From JBGSOV01 sp964558715 (GTDB taxonomy: Bacteria; Patescibacteriota; Gracilibacteria; CAIRYL01; GCA-016699755): a stretch of 64,000 bases of DNA. Shown here one piece after another: positions 51,701 to 60,922 of the stretch (the stretch's first letter is position 1; every line of letters starts with the position of its first letter). The notes below the pieces were generated by a model. That model had not been told where the DNA came from. It made no database searches and worked only from the letters and a program-made list of their open reading frames with translations. The DNA is taken from positions 3,114-67,113 of the forward strand of contig CAZLFD010000004.1 of the NCBI GenBank assembly GCA_964558715.1. The letters are read 5' to 3'. Made by a program: the position numbers and the translations under genes.

Positions 51701-53578
51701 TCAGTCGATCAAGATGCCGGCTTCAAAGCCATCGGCACCACTTTTTGTCGCTTCTATCGATCCAAAATCAGTCGCGTCGCAGTCATTTTTATCAATCGCG
51801 AAGAAGAGCTGGAAGATATCCAATGGTATACCACCGTTTTTCCAGCGAAAGCGCTCAGCAATACTGGCAGGATCGGCGACTGAAAGTTTGTAGTAGCCCT
51901 CATCGTCGGTGATACTGCTAAACAGCTCAGCTACCAGTGCTCGTTCTTCCGTCGTATTGAGGCCGAACTTGGTGCTCACATCTCGTGCGTAGCCTTCAAC
52001 ATCAGACTTCGCAATGCAGGCTTCGCCCACATAAGCACCCGCGTAAGGTTTTAGGAATGCATATTGATAGTAAAAACTGCCATTAAAATGAGCTGGGATC
52101 GTCCACCCTTGTTGTCCCGAGTCGAACAGCTTACTGGCATAGGTGATCATGATATCTTTAAAGTCTGGTTCTAGGTTGACCTCCTCTTCCGAGTTCAACA
52201 CCAAGCGCGGGTCATCGCCAATCACGAACTCGAAGTTCAATACTCGTATGCGCCGGTTGCCAGGCGCAGTATCGGTGTCAGTCTGTGCTACACCGTTGCA
52301 AGTATAGTTGCCTCCACGATTTCCGCTTACGAGTTGGTCGCTAAATGAAGTGCCGTCGCAGAGAGACAGGCAGACATTGGGCTCTAAGTCGCCGGTCCAG
52401 AATGTGACCGTGTCGGCGAAATTCTGTGCCCAGTTTTCTTCAGTGCCCGCCGTTGGCAAAGCTGATAAGAGGGCCTGCGCCGCATTTCGGAAGAGATTAT
52501 CGTTATTCATCAATACCCGTGCGATATCTTCTGCAGCTTCATTACGATCAGGAGCATTGGTTAACATCTTTTTCAGGTTGAGTGCCATTTGCGATGCGCC
52601 CAGATTAGCGGCTCCAGAACCACTAGCAGCCGCTTGCAGTTCTGCAGCGCTGATGGTTGAAATTCCATCGATCGGCATGCTGACAGTATCATTGCGGAGA
52701 CCTAAAAGCGTTTGCTTTAACACTTCAATGGTTACCGCATTCATCGTGATGTCAGCCACCGATTGGCGATCGTTGATGAGTTCACTATTGAGATACACTG
52801 TATTTGTCCCTTCGATTCGAGCTAACTGTAAAGCTTGTGAACCAATAGCGTTGAAGGATTGTTCAATGATCGGAAAAGGGGCATTGGCCGGATCGATCAA
52901 CACGGCCTCCAACAAGTTTGGCTCGCCATTAGTATTGTTACAGATGGTATTGCACGATCCCGAAACACCCGCCCGTTGGCGTGACAGTTCTTCGATATCT
53001 TCAAAGGAGGATTGCTCGAGTTCAACCGAGACGGTCGTTGGTAGGATGTGCGTGCCGATATGATAGTTCTGATTTGTTCTTGCGTTTTCTAACTGGTCCC
53101 AACTGTTTTCAAGGCGAGAGAAGGCATCGAGCACAATATTTCTGCCGATATTCGGCCAAAGGAGGCGCGCGTGTAGCTCCATCGAAAAATAGCCGCTGCT
53201 GGGATCGGTTTCATCAAGTTGGAAGCAAACTCCATTATTCGGACGATTACTTGCTCCGGGTTCTTGGCTGCGAGTATAAATGAAGACCTGCACTGGGGCA
53301 CCCGGCTGTGCAGTACCTTCTATGGTAAATGTTTCTCCTTCGCGGATGGTGACGACATCGGTTCGCTGATTAAAAATAGCTCGTTGCCAAGCGGTATCAT
53401 CATCACCGCGGATGATATAGGCATTGTCCCATAAGATATCATCCGGTACATTCGATACGAGATCAGGGGAACAGGATTTGATTTCAGGTGTACCCTGCGC
53501 CAAACCTGTGCTCATGCTGAATGCTCCACCTAGAACAAGGATGCCTGCACCAAAAAGGAGGTGAGTAAAAGATTTCAT
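51701..53578 (-). CDS. Cassette 2 large secreted protein, unknown function
   Basis: A 625-residue protein with a signal peptide (FGAGILVLGGAFSMSTGLAQG). From CSPDLV it matches cassette 1 in 54 of 69 residues, and ends in DGFEAGILID. It has the same paired Cys motifs (CNTICNN and CLSLCDGT) and a C-terminal LDIFQLFFA. An extra segment (residues about 420-450, with NRGGNYTCNG) is present relative to cassette 1. No enzymatic or adhesin domain recognised. A promoter-like element lies just upstream (53604-53633). Its neighbours are the SLH-like gene upstream and the anchored gene downstream. Confidence 0.82.
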   Translation of the reverse strand: MKSFTHLLFGAGILVLGGAFSMSTGLAQGTPEIKSCSPDLVSNVPDDILWDNAYIIRGDDDTAWQRAIFNQRTDVVTIREGETFTIEGTAQPGAPVQVFIYTRSQEPGASNRPNNGVCFQLDETDPSSGYFSMELHARLLWPNIGRNIVLDAFSRLENSWDQLENARTNQNYHIGTHILPTTVSVELEQSSFEDIEELSRQRAGVSGSCNTICNNTNGEPNLLEAVLIDPANAPFPIIEQSFNAIGSQALQLARIEGTNTVYLNSELINDRQSVADITMNAVTIEVLKQTLLGLRNDTVSMPIDGISTISAAELQAAASGSGAANLGASQMALNLKKMLTNAPDRNEAAEDIARVLMNNDNLFRNAAQALLSALPTAGTEENWAQNFADTVTFWTGDLEPNVCLSLCDGTSFSDQLVSGNRGGNYTCNGVAQTDTDTAPGNRRIRVLNFEFVIGDDPRLVLNSEEEVNLEPDFKDIMITYASKLFDSGQQGWTIPAHFNGSFYYQYAFLKPYAGAYVGEACIAKSDVEGYARDVSTKFGLNTTEERALVAELFSSITDDEGYYKLSVADPASIAERFRWKNGGIPLDIFQLFFAIDKNDCDATDFGSIEATKSGADGFEAGILID

Positions 53579-53603
53579 GTTTGTTTTTAAAAATGCACTA
53601 AAT

Positions 53604-53633
53604 ATTATACCTGAAAAATCCTGTCAAAAGCAA
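53604..53633 (-). promoter_or_regulatory. Candidate sigma70 promoter for cassette 2
   Basis: On the minus strand TTGCTT (53628-53633) and a consensus TATAAT (53604-53609) are 18 bases apart, about 25 bases upstream of the cassette 2 large gene. It lies in the 59-base gap after the SLH-like gene. A TTGACA also sits inside the spacer but is only 12 bases from the TATAAT. Confidence 0.6.
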
Positions 53634-53637
53634 GTGG

Positions 53638-55068
53638 TTAGTTTCGGGCATCGCGAGTGCGCAGATCTGAAAGCAGATTCTCAAAATATACCTGAAAATC
53701 ATCGTCGATCACATAAATGTCAGCGCGTACTCTCAGTCGCGTATCATCTCCGCTATCGATGACAATGCCACCATTCAGAAAAACAAAAGTCGCCTTACGG
53801 TCAACGGTTGTATCGACCACATTTGAAACCAATTCATCGTTTATCTCAACAAAAAGATTTTTCAGACCGCCATCATCGATGCCGTCAAACGACAGAACCA
53901 TCGATTCTATAATCGCGCTTTCCTCGCCAGAGATCTCGGAGATCTTGATCCGCGCCACATCGGCACGTTTGCGGACGTAGTATAACGGTGCGCGTGTCGG
54001 TTCGAATTCCACATTTAGTTCGGCAGTTATCGAATTAACGGCACCGATCATGTTGCTCGAAATGGGAAACTGGCCCTGAATGGCGATAGGTTCACCAGAT
54101 TCTTTGCCAATGAGCAGAATGGAATCCGTATTTTCTATCACTAACTGATGATTTCCATCACCACTTTCGGCATCCATGTCGGCAGCAATTACGATGTTTC
54201 TTGTCTCCCCTGCCGCGATTTCGACCGGTTCATAGCTGATATTCAGTTCGGCGATATGGTCATCGGCAAAACTACGTCGCGAACCGTAGCGCGCGCCATC
54301 CACCAATACTTTTACGCCGATAAAATCCTTTTCGCTGCCCAGACCTTTGCGCCGAATGGTAATACCTTCCAAACCCACTGCCTCGGTCGTGGGCGCGGAG
54401 ATGGCAATCTCTAAAAAGCGTACATTCGATGCATTGCGTGGAATCGCACCAGGCGGGAAGAACCCGGGAGCCAAACTGACGTTTGCATAGTCTCGCTCAG
54501 GAACAGGTGTGATTTCTGCTTGCGTTTGCTCCTCTACCTCCACGATGTCTTGTTCGCAGACCGTGCCATATTGTTGGATAGAATTTGCAGCTAGTAACCA
54601 ATCTTCCATTTTTAATTCAGTCAGCGGCTGATGCGGCAAAAATACTATCCGCTCAGATCGATGTAGACAGAGCGTGGTTGCTGTTTGAATATACGGTGCA
54701 AACCACATTTCCTCTTTTATATCCAGAAACGGAATTGCAGTGTTCTCTGCCTCCGTCTCAATCTCTAAAAGTGTGAGGATGACTTTCAGCGCTTCCGCAC
54801 GCGTAACTGCTCGATCAGGCACAAAGAGGCGATGATCAGGAAGGCTGATTGCACCTTGCTCGAGTGCGAATTCGATAAACGGAGCATTTTTATCTGTAGC
54901 CGAAATATCAAGAAAGCGAGTGTTTTGATTCGTTAATTGTTCACCTGGGAAGAGGGTGCTCACCACCTCACGCACAAGATCTCCGCGAGTAATGATATTC
55001 GATTCAGCTAATGAATGCGGTAAAAAAGTAGTGTAAATAAGCGCAATGCAAAGAAAGATTTTTTTCAT
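53638..55068 (-). CDS. SLH-domain-like secreted protein
   Basis: A 476-residue protein with a signal peptide (MKKIFLCIALIYTTFLPHSLA). Two S-layer homology-like repeats follow: ITRGDLVREVVSTLFPG to LFVPDRAVTRAEALKVILTLL, and FLDIKEEMWFAPYIQTATTLCL onward. The remaining about 270 residues look beta-rich (ISAPTTEAVGLEGITIRRKG, and IVIAADMDAESGDGNHQ). SLH repeats hold proteins to cell-wall polysaccharide, consistent with the CsaB-like gene. The ATG at 55068 is chosen to give a compact signal peptide. The cassette 2 large gene follows after 59 bases. Confidence 0.8.
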   Translation of the reverse strand: MKKIFLCIALIYTTFLPHSLAESNIITRGDLVREVVSTLFPGEQLTNQNTRFLDISATDKNAPFIEFALEQGAISLPDHRLFVPDRAVTRAEALKVILTLLEIETEAENTAIPFLDIKEEMWFAPYIQTATTLCLHRSERIVFLPHQPLTELKMEDWLLAANSIQQYGTVCEQDIVEVEEQTQAEITPVPERDYANVSLAPGFFPPGAIPRNASNVRFLEIAISAPTTEAVGLEGITIRRKGLGSEKDFIGVKVLVDGARYGSRRSFADDHIAELNISYEPVEIAAGETRNIVIAADMDAESGDGNHQLVIENTDSILLIGKESGEPIAIQGQFPISSNMIGAVNSITAELNVEFEPTRAPLYYVRKRADVARIKISEISGEESAIIESMVLSFDGIDDGGLKNLFVEINDELVSNVVDTTVDRKATFVFLNGGIVIDSGDDTRLRVRADIYVIDDDFQVYFENLLSDLRTRDARN

Positions 55069-55179
55069 GATCAGCAGATAAAACCACGCCAAAGAGTATG
55101 CTTTGCAGCAAAAGTTGCAAGCCCTGTTTTTTCAAAATACAACGTGTCAGAATACCCCGTGCATCATTCCGTTTATAAA

Positions 55180-56283
55180 ATGAACAGATTCATCAAAATC
55201 CTTTTCACTCTCACATTACTCCTCTTTGCACAAGGAGCATCTGCCCAAGATGCTGCTTTTTACCGCGCCACTGTGACGGAAGTAGAGGAATCGGGCGAGA
55301 ACGAATTCGGTGAATATCAGTTGTTGCAAATCGAGCTTGATGAAGGGCCGCAAGTCGGTGAGCGGTTTACAATCGAGGCGGGAGATATGTTTAACGAATC
55401 CGCCTCTAAAAATCTGCAACCGGGCGACCGCATTGTGGTGCGCACTGATGAACTGGGAAATATGATGTTTGTGGAAAAATATCGTTTTGAGCGGATTATT
55501 TTTTTAATTCTTCTGTTCGCTGGCTTGTGTGTAATGATGGCGCGAAAGCGCGGGTTTTATGCTCTGATCGGGCTCGGGTTTACCGTGCTTGTTATCACCT
55601 TGTTTCTGCTGCCAGCGATTGCCGCAGGTAAGAGCTTGCTCCTCTTTGGTGGCATTTCGCTCGTAGTGATTACAGCCGTAGCGGTTGTGTTTTCGCATGG
55701 TGTACGCGCTACTACGATGATCGCCGTGTTGGGCATTGTACTCACTATGTTAGGCGCTGCGTTGCTGGCGGTATTGGCGAGTCAATTTGCTTTTCTCTTT
55801 GGTGTAGGTAACGAGACAATTTTGCATGTGCAATTAGCGGGCATGGAGTTTCTCGACTTTAGGGGTTTGTTTTTACTGGGTGTGCTGCTTGGCGCCCTCG
55901 GTGTACTCGATGATGTTACAACCGCGCAGGCAAGCGTAGTAGCAGAGCTGAAGCGGGCAAACCCCAAATACTCGGCATCCGAACTTTTTCGAAGTGCGAG
56001 TAGTGTGGGGCAAGAACACATGATCGCCATGATCAACACACTGTTTTTGGCGTATGCCGGAGTATCGTTCCCATTACTTCTGCTGTTTTATGTCGATAGC
56101 ATCCCGGTGTGGGCATTTGTCAATAGTGAGATGATCGCCGAAGAGATCGTCCGTACTTTGGTGGGCAGTATCGCTTTGCTTTTTTCGGTGCCGCTTACGA
56201 CTTTTTTGGCTTCGCTGTATTTTTCGAACCGGACTCCTCTCCATGAGGAGGGCCATTCTCATTCGCACTCTTCTCTGCATTGA
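55180..56283 (+). CDS. YibE/F family membrane protein
   Basis: A 367-residue protein: a signal-peptide-like start, an extracellular beta-rich domain (ATVTEVEESGENEFGEYQLLQIELDEGPQVGERFTIE), then about eight hydrophobic segments with the YibE/F motifs GALGVLDDVTTAQASVVAEL and SSVGQEHMIAMINTLFLAYAG. The C-terminus is His-rich (EEGHSHSHSSLH). The family function is not well defined; transport is likely. The ATG at 55180 gives a normal signal peptide. Its end overlaps the convergent potassium channel gene by 89 bases. Confidence 0.85.
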   Translation: MNRFIKILFTLTLLLFAQGASAQDAAFYRATVTEVEESGENEFGEYQLLQIELDEGPQVGERFTIEAGDMFNESASKNLQPGDRIVVRTDELGNMMFVEKYRFERIIFLILLFAGLCVMMARKRGFYALIGLGFTVLVITLFLLPAIAAGKSLLLFGGISLVVITAVAVVFSHGVRATTMIAVLGIVLTMLGAALLAVLASQFAFLFGVGNETILHVQLAGMEFLDFRGLFLLGVLLGALGVLDDVTTAQASVVAELKRANPKYSASELFRSASSVGQEHMIAMINTLFLAYAGVSFPLLLLFYVDSIPVWAFVNSEMIAEEIVRTLVGSIALLFSVPLTTFLASLYFSNRTPLHEEGHSHSHSSLH

Positions 56284-57331
56284 GCTTCGTGATCTTCACT
56301 TTGTGTTTTGTGATTTTCTCGTTCGCTTCAGTAAGTTCACGTTCAAGCTGGCGATTTCGGCGTTGCAGACGCGCCACGACTTGGTCGATCTTTTCACCGC
56401 TTTCTTCGGCATGAGCTTTGATCGCCTCAAATTCTGTTTTCATTTTACGCTGTATCACTTGTTCACGTTGCTTTGTCACTTCTCTGTAAAAAGAGGCACC
56501 CAATAACCCCGTAGGCAGGGCAAATATTCCTACGCCGAGCACCGCTGCGACAGAACCGAGTATTTTGCCAAGCGGAGTTAATGGAACCATATCACCATAG
56601 CCGATAGTCGTGAGCGTGGCGACACCCCACCAAAATGTCGCGGGGATGCTGGTAAACTGCGTGCCATCAACCTTGTTTTCTACGGCGTAGAGTGCCGCCG
56701 AGGTGATAAACAGCGACATCACCATAATCCCAAAGATAGCGACGAGCTCTTCTTTTTCGCGCTTCAAAACGGCAAGGATCCTATCGAGTGCAATAGAGTA
56801 CGGGGCCAGGCGCATGATCCGGAAAATACGCACCAACCGGAAAATCCTGATCCAGCGCGCATCGAAGAAGAAAAAAGTCTGCAGATAAAACGGAATGATT
56901 ACTACCAAGTCAAACAGCATCGGCAGACTGAATGTATAGCGTATTCTCCCGAACCGCTGATTGTATCTCTTTTTCATGTTCCCCACCCACAGGCGCAGTA
57001 TGTATTCGAGCGTAAAAATAAGTACCGATATCGTCTCAAACCATTTAAAGAACTGGAAAAACTGTGCCTCGACTTCTGCCACTGTTTCGAGCGCCGAGAA
57101 CACGACATTGATGAAAATCAACAAAAATAAGCTATATTCGAGCAATTTTCCCAGTTGGGTTTTACTGCGAAATTCGAAGTAATCATGCACATGCTGCCGA
57201 AAAGTTTCGATGGCGGCCACAAGTTGAAAAAGAGAGCGAATCCTCACAGTATAGCAAAATCCTGGAAAAATCGGAAATGCTTGCCAAATCCTCCGAAATT
57301 CCTCCAAGCTATTTTTCAGAAATTTTTCCAA
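56195..57331 (-). CDS. Voltage-gated potassium channel-like protein
   Basis: A 378-residue six-transmembrane ion channel. S4 has spaced Arg residues (RWIRIFRLVRIFRIMRL), the pore has the selectivity filter TIGYGDM, and S6 is VLGVGIFALPTGLL. A long C-terminal coiled coil (KMKTEFEAIKAHAEESGEKI and RRNRQLERELTEANEKITKHK) may tetramerise. Start uncertain: TTG 57331 is the longest reading and lies 7 bases from the start of the divergent FmdB gene. Its end overlaps the YibE/F gene by 89 bases. Confidence 0.85.
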   Translation of the reverse strand: MEKFLKNSLEEFRRIWQAFPIFPGFCYTVRIRSLFQLVAAIETFRQHVHDYFEFRSKTQLGKLLEYSLFLLIFINVVFSALETVAEVEAQFFQFFKWFETISVLIFTLEYILRLWVGNMKKRYNQRFGRIRYTFSLPMLFDLVVIIPFYLQTFFFFDARWIRIFRLVRIFRIMRLAPYSIALDRILAVLKREKEELVAIFGIMVMSLFITSAALYAVENKVDGTQFTSIPATFWWGVATLTTIGYGDMVPLTPLGKILGSVAAVLGVGIFALPTGLLGASFYREVTKQREQVIQRKMKTEFEAIKAHAEESGEKIDQVVARLQRRNRQLERELTEANEKITKHKVKITKLNAEKSANENGPPHGEESGSKNTAKPKKS

Positions 57332-57338
57332 ATCAAAG

Positions 57339-57608
57339 ATGCCGACCTATGACTATCGTTGTAACAAGTGCGCTCATCGATTCAGTAAGAATATGCCCAT
57401 CGGTACAAAGGTGGTGGAATGCGAAACATGCGGCGAGCCAGCGACAAAAGTTTTTGTTGCTCCCGCAGTGCATTTTAGCGGCAGCGGCTTTTATGCGATT
57501 GATAGCAAACAAAAAGCAAATCCAGAATCTTCATCTGTGAACGCTGCTCCGACTGATTCGGAATCTACGAAGCCATGCTGTGGTGGGGATGTGAATCGCA
57601 AAAAATAA
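57339..57608 (+). CDS. FmdB family zinc-ribbon protein
   Basis: An 89-residue protein with the FmdB/CxxC_CxxC_SSSS zinc ribbon: MPTYDYRCNKC and ECETCGEPATKVF. A Ser/Asn-rich tail ends with CCGG. The family is thought to be regulatory but lacks a defined role. Divergent from the potassium channel gene, 7 bases away. Confidence 0.85.
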   Translation: MPTYDYRCNKCAHRFSKNMPIGTKVVECETCGEPATKVFVAPAVHFSGSGFYAIDSKQKANPESSSVNAAPTDSESTKPCCGGDVNRKK

Positions 57609-57632
57609 TGGGTCATGACGAGAACAGAGACA

Positions 57633-57960
57633 TAAGAATATAGCAATAATGTCCCTAAGGAGCAGAAAAATAAGTACAAAAAACGTAGCAAGATTTCTGA
57701 GCAGAAATTCAGAGAAATGGGGTGCTATTTTGCAGCCGATAAAATAGCAGAATTCACTGGACTCAACCGAAATACGATCAATAGATACCTTCTCAAGATA
57801 CGAGAAAAGATCGCTGCTTTTTGTGAATCAGAATCACCATTTAAAGGAGAAGTAGAAGGAGACGAGAGCTTCTTTGGAGCAAGGCGTAGAAAAGAAACAG
57901 AGGGCGCGGAGCTTATGGAAAGACGACTATTCTCGTCTTGACCCTAGTAAAAAATATGTC
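57633..57960 (+). pseudogene. IS1595-family transposase remnant
   Basis: The frame from 57636 reads KISEQKFREMGCYFAADKIAEF then TGLNRNTINRYLLKIREKI and FKGEVEGDESFFGARR, which match the helix-turn-helix and the start of the DDE domain (consensus GEIEVDESYFGGRR) of IS1595/ISXO2-like transposases. After ARR the frame shifts near 57893-57900; RGRGAYGKTTILVLTLV then continues in another frame. The rest of the transposase is missing and the remnant runs up to the gdhA 3' end. No terminal inverted repeats are visible. No ATG start precedes it. Confidence 0.78.
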
Positions 57961-59230
57961 AAATCCTTCCGCGTAAGCGCATGGCGGCATCGATGCGTTC
58001 AAGCGCGCAAACGAAAGCAGCCTGGCGAAGGGTTACTTTTTCGCACACCTCTTTGTTCGCATCATCGAGAGATGCCGTGCAGCGGACTTGCGCAGCAAAT
58101 ACAGCATCGAGCGCGTTTTCCATGATTTTCTGCAAGCGGCGTTGCACTTTATTGGCACTCCAATAAAAGTTGGCTTCATTCTGAACGAGTTCAAAGTATG
58201 AGACAACGACTCCTCCGGCATTGGCAAGAATGTCTGGAATCACATCGATACCTTTACTGGCAAGTGTGCGGTCGGCTTCAATAGTGACTGGGCCATTGGC
58301 TAATTCTACTACAAACCCAGCTTGGATGGAATCGACATTATCGTGGCGCACCTCGTTTTCGCGCGCGGCAAGAAACAGCACATCACAAGGCATGGCGAGC
58401 AGATCTTCGTTGCTGACTTTCAGCGCGTCATCATAATCTTGCACAACACCGCCTTTGTGAGCTTTGATCTGCGTGACTTTTTTTACGTCAATCCCCTTTT
58501 GATTGTAAATACCCCCACCGGAGTCCGAAACCCCTAGTACTTGGATGCCCTTGTCTTCCAAAAATTGTGCGACAAACGAGCCGGCATTGCCGAAGCCTTG
58601 TACGATTGCGGTTTTGACCTGCTTTCCAGTTTTCTCGAGATATTTATCGAAGACATAAATACCGCCTTGCGCTGTGGCAGAATCGCGCCCGAGCGAGCCA
58701 CCAAGTGGCAACGGTTTGCCGGTAAAGACGCCTAATGTATTTTGCCCTTCGAGAGTCGAAAATTCATCGACTGCCCAAGCCATGATCTGCGGATTGGTAT
58801 ACATATCGGGGGCTGGAACATCTTTTTTTGGCCCGATGATCGGCGCAATCGCTTTAACGTAGCCGCGTGTCAAGCGCTCGAGTTCGCCTTGGGAAAGCTC
58901 TTTCGTGTTTACCTTTACGCCACCCTTACCACCACCAAGCGGAATGTTCACAACGGCGCACTTCACACTCATCCAAGCGGCAAGTGCTTGAACTTCATCT
59001 AAATCGACCGCCAACGCATAGCGGATACCACCCTTGGCCGGGCCGCGTACGGTGCTGTGTTGCACGCGATAACCTTCGTACACCTTGATCTTTCCGTCAT
59101 CCATGCGCACTGGGATCGAAACCTGCAGAATCCGTTCGGGGTGCTCAAGAATACGGCGGGAATCATCTGTTAAACCAACGAGATTGGCAGCATCTTCCAT
59201 TTGCTGTAGTGTTTGTTGAAACAAGGACAT
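57959..59230 (-). CDS. gdhA: Glutamate dehydrogenase
   Basis: A 423-residue Glu/Leu/Phe/Val-type dehydrogenase that interconverts glutamate with 2-oxoglutarate and ammonium. Seen: substrate-binding region PLGGGKGGVKVN, catalytic Asp in VPAPDMYTNPQIMAWAVDEFS, and the NAD(P)-binding QGFGNAGSFVAQFL. Length is normal. NAD or NADP preference not resolved. The IS1595 remnant runs up to its 3' end from the other strand. The upstream leader contains a pentanucleotide repeat. Confidence 0.95.
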   Translation of the reverse strand: MSLFQQTLQQMEDAANLVGLTDDSRRILEHPERILQVSIPVRMDDGKIKVYEGYRVQHSTVRGPAKGGIRYALAVDLDEVQALAAWMSVKCAVVNIPLGGGKGGVKVNTKELSQGELERLTRGYVKAIAPIIGPKKDVPAPDMYTNPQIMAWAVDEFSTLEGQNTLGVFTGKPLPLGGSLGRDSATAQGGIYVFDKYLEKTGKQVKTAIVQGFGNAGSFVAQFLEDKGIQVLGVSDSGGGIYNQKGIDVKKVTQIKAHKGGVVQDYDDALKVSNEDLLAMPCDVLFLAARENEVRHDNVDSIQAGFVVELANGPVTIEADRTLASKGIDVIPDILANAGGVVVSYFELVQNEANFYWSANKVQRRLQKIMENALDAVFAAQVRCTASLDDANKEVCEKVTLRQAAFVCALERIDAAMRLRGRI

Positions 59231-59275
59231 CGGAAACTAAGAAAGAAAATTTTTGCGCTCACATTAGCAAAACGC

Positions 59276-59299
59276 AAAGAAAAGAAAAGAAAAGAAAAG
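59276..59299. repeat. AAAAG pentanucleotide repeat
   Basis: About 4.8 tandem copies of AAAAG (plus strand), a simple-sequence tract located about 45 to 70 bases upstream of the gdhA start on the minus strand. Could vary in copy number, affecting spacing in the promoter region. Confidence 0.7.
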
Positions 59300-59376
59300 G
59301 GATTATTGCGTAACATAGGTGACGAACAGCTTTCGTCAAGCAAGCATAGGGGTACGATGCTCGCGCCTTTTATCCA

Positions 59377-60882
59377 CTATTTCGAAATATGCGCACGGAT
59401 AATCTCACCTGCTTTTGCCGAGTTCTCGACTGATAAATTGGGGAGCGAGGCGCGTACAAAGCGACTTCGGTCATCTTTTTTTCTATCGGCTTCTGAAAAG
59501 AACTTATTCGCCGGCATCAACACGACTCTTTGCTCCGCCAGTTCGGTAAGTACCTGCTCGATGGGTTTTTGTGCAGTTTGCGGCCCCTCTAAATTCCGCA
59601 GATCGATGGTTCCGTAGTAGCTGTTTTGTGGCTGCGGTAGACCCATCGCTTTGTAAAACGCTTCTACTTTTTTGCGTAAAGTCTCAGCATACGCTTTGCG
59701 CTCTTCTTTGCCAAGGATAATGTGACAGAGCCCCAATATTTGTGATGGTCCGGCAACGCCAGAAATATGCTGAAAGACACCGATGGTGCGGCCGCCAGAA
59801 GATTTACAGAGAAACATAAACCAGCGAAAGTCGCCGTACTTTTCCACAAAACCCGGGCATTCTGGCTCGATTATCTCTTTCGCGATGAATTCACGGGTAA
59901 TCGCCGGTAGATAGGCGTCTCCTAAGCGTACTCCGGTGGCACGTTCGATTTTGGATAATGCGTTCAGGCGTACGGTGCGTTTTTTAGCTCCGGGCATATG
60001 GATGATGCTTTCTTTGCCTTCAAAGAACTCGGCATAGACTTCATCGGAAAGGATGATGGAGTTGCTCGTTTCGGCGATTTCGGCGATTTTTTCGAGAATC
60101 GATTGCGAAAGCGCGAACCCAGTCGGATTATTCGGATCGATCATAATGATTGCCTTGATCCGTTGTTTGTGTTTGCGCGCTTTCTCAAAACTATCTTCAT
60201 CGAGCTCGCCGGTTTCTGGGTCGATAGAAATATTCACGAGGTTGAGTCCCCTATCTTCAATAAATTGGGTATACGGCGCGTATACCGGCGAGATCATCAG
60301 CACGCTGTCGCCCCTGCGCAAAAAACCAACACCTTCTTCGCCGAGCCCTTTAAAAAACATGCCCACACCCTGCGAAGCGCCGTTTAGCATCAAGACATCT
60401 TCAAAGTTGACCGCAAAGCCGAATTCCCTGCTGCGCTCATCGGCAATCGCCATGCGAACGATCATCTCACCCCAGCTGTTTGGGTAACGGCCGCCACTGA
60501 GAATTGAGAACTTAAAGATGTCGAAGATAATCTCCTGACGCGATTTTGGATATCCCTGCTCCGTAGTTATCCGCTCTAGTTCATCCAAAAAATAATCCAA
60601 CTCTTCGAGCAAAGCTTCTGCCAATTCTACTGTATACGATTGCTCAGCAATATCCGCAATGGTATCGAGAACCTGATCGATGTCTGTTTGGCCACCAGAA
60701 CCAAAATGCACTTCGGTCTGATTATTGTTGAGATGCGTATCAATGAGCAAAAGAAACGAGAAGAAGCGCCGACTGCGCGTGCTAGGCGCAAAGCCGTAAC
60801 CGGGTTCACCTTGCGAAATATCAAGAATACCGAGTTCACCGTGCTTTTCTACCGCCTTGCGCCGCAGTGAACGGAAGGCCAA
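59377..60882 (-). CDS. Aspartate aminotransferase/decarboxylase (AspD-like)
   Basis: A fold-type I PLP enzyme of about 500 residues. The order and length resemble AspD (aspartate 4-decarboxylase/aminotransferase) rather than a usual 400-residue aminotransferase: ISQGEPGYGF, IIMIDPNNPTGFALSQ, ILSDEVYAEFF, PLP Lys in LNALSKIERATGVRLG, NSYYGTIDLRNL and RASLPNLSVEN near the end. TTG 60882 is used as start, but the reading frame continues protein-like to a TAG at 60937-60939 with no ATG, GTG or TTG, only a CTG at 60934-60936. The true start is therefore uncertain. Upstream is a broken unknown gene that overlaps this frame. Confidence 0.8.
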   Translation of the reverse strand: MAFRSLRRKAVEKHGELGILDISQGEPGYGFAPSTRSRRFFSFLLLIDTHLNNNQTEVHFGSGGQTDIDQVLDTIADIAEQSYTVELAEALLEELDYFLDELERITTEQGYPKSRQEIIFDIFKFSILSGGRYPNSWGEMIVRMAIADERSREFGFAVNFEDVLMLNGASQGVGMFFKGLGEEGVGFLRRGDSVLMISPVYAPYTQFIEDRGLNLVNISIDPETGELDEDSFEKARKHKQRIKAIIMIDPNNPTGFALSQSILEKIAEIAETSNSIILSDEVYAEFFEGKESIIHMPGAKKRTVRLNALSKIERATGVRLGDAYLPAITREFIAKEIIEPECPGFVEKYGDFRWFMFLCKSSGGRTIGVFQHISGVAGPSQILGLCHIILGKEERKAYAETLRKKVEAFYKAMGLPQPQNSYYGTIDLRNLEGPQTAQKPIEQVLTELAEQRVVLMPANKFFSEADRKKDDRSRFVRASLPNLSVENSAKAGEIIRAHISK

Positions 60883-60922
60883 AAACGGCGGTGTCTCGTG
60901 TACATCCCAGCCCCACTTGTTA

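Noticed and set aside
52308..53063. Plus-strand ORF of 251 codons opposite the cassette 2 large gene
   Set aside because: Mirror of a well-supported secreted-protein gene; codon bias gives long antisense frames.
59276..59299. AAAAG repeat as a phase-variable switch
   Set aside because: It is short and upstream of the gene, and there is no evidence for copy-number change; kept only as a repeat feature.
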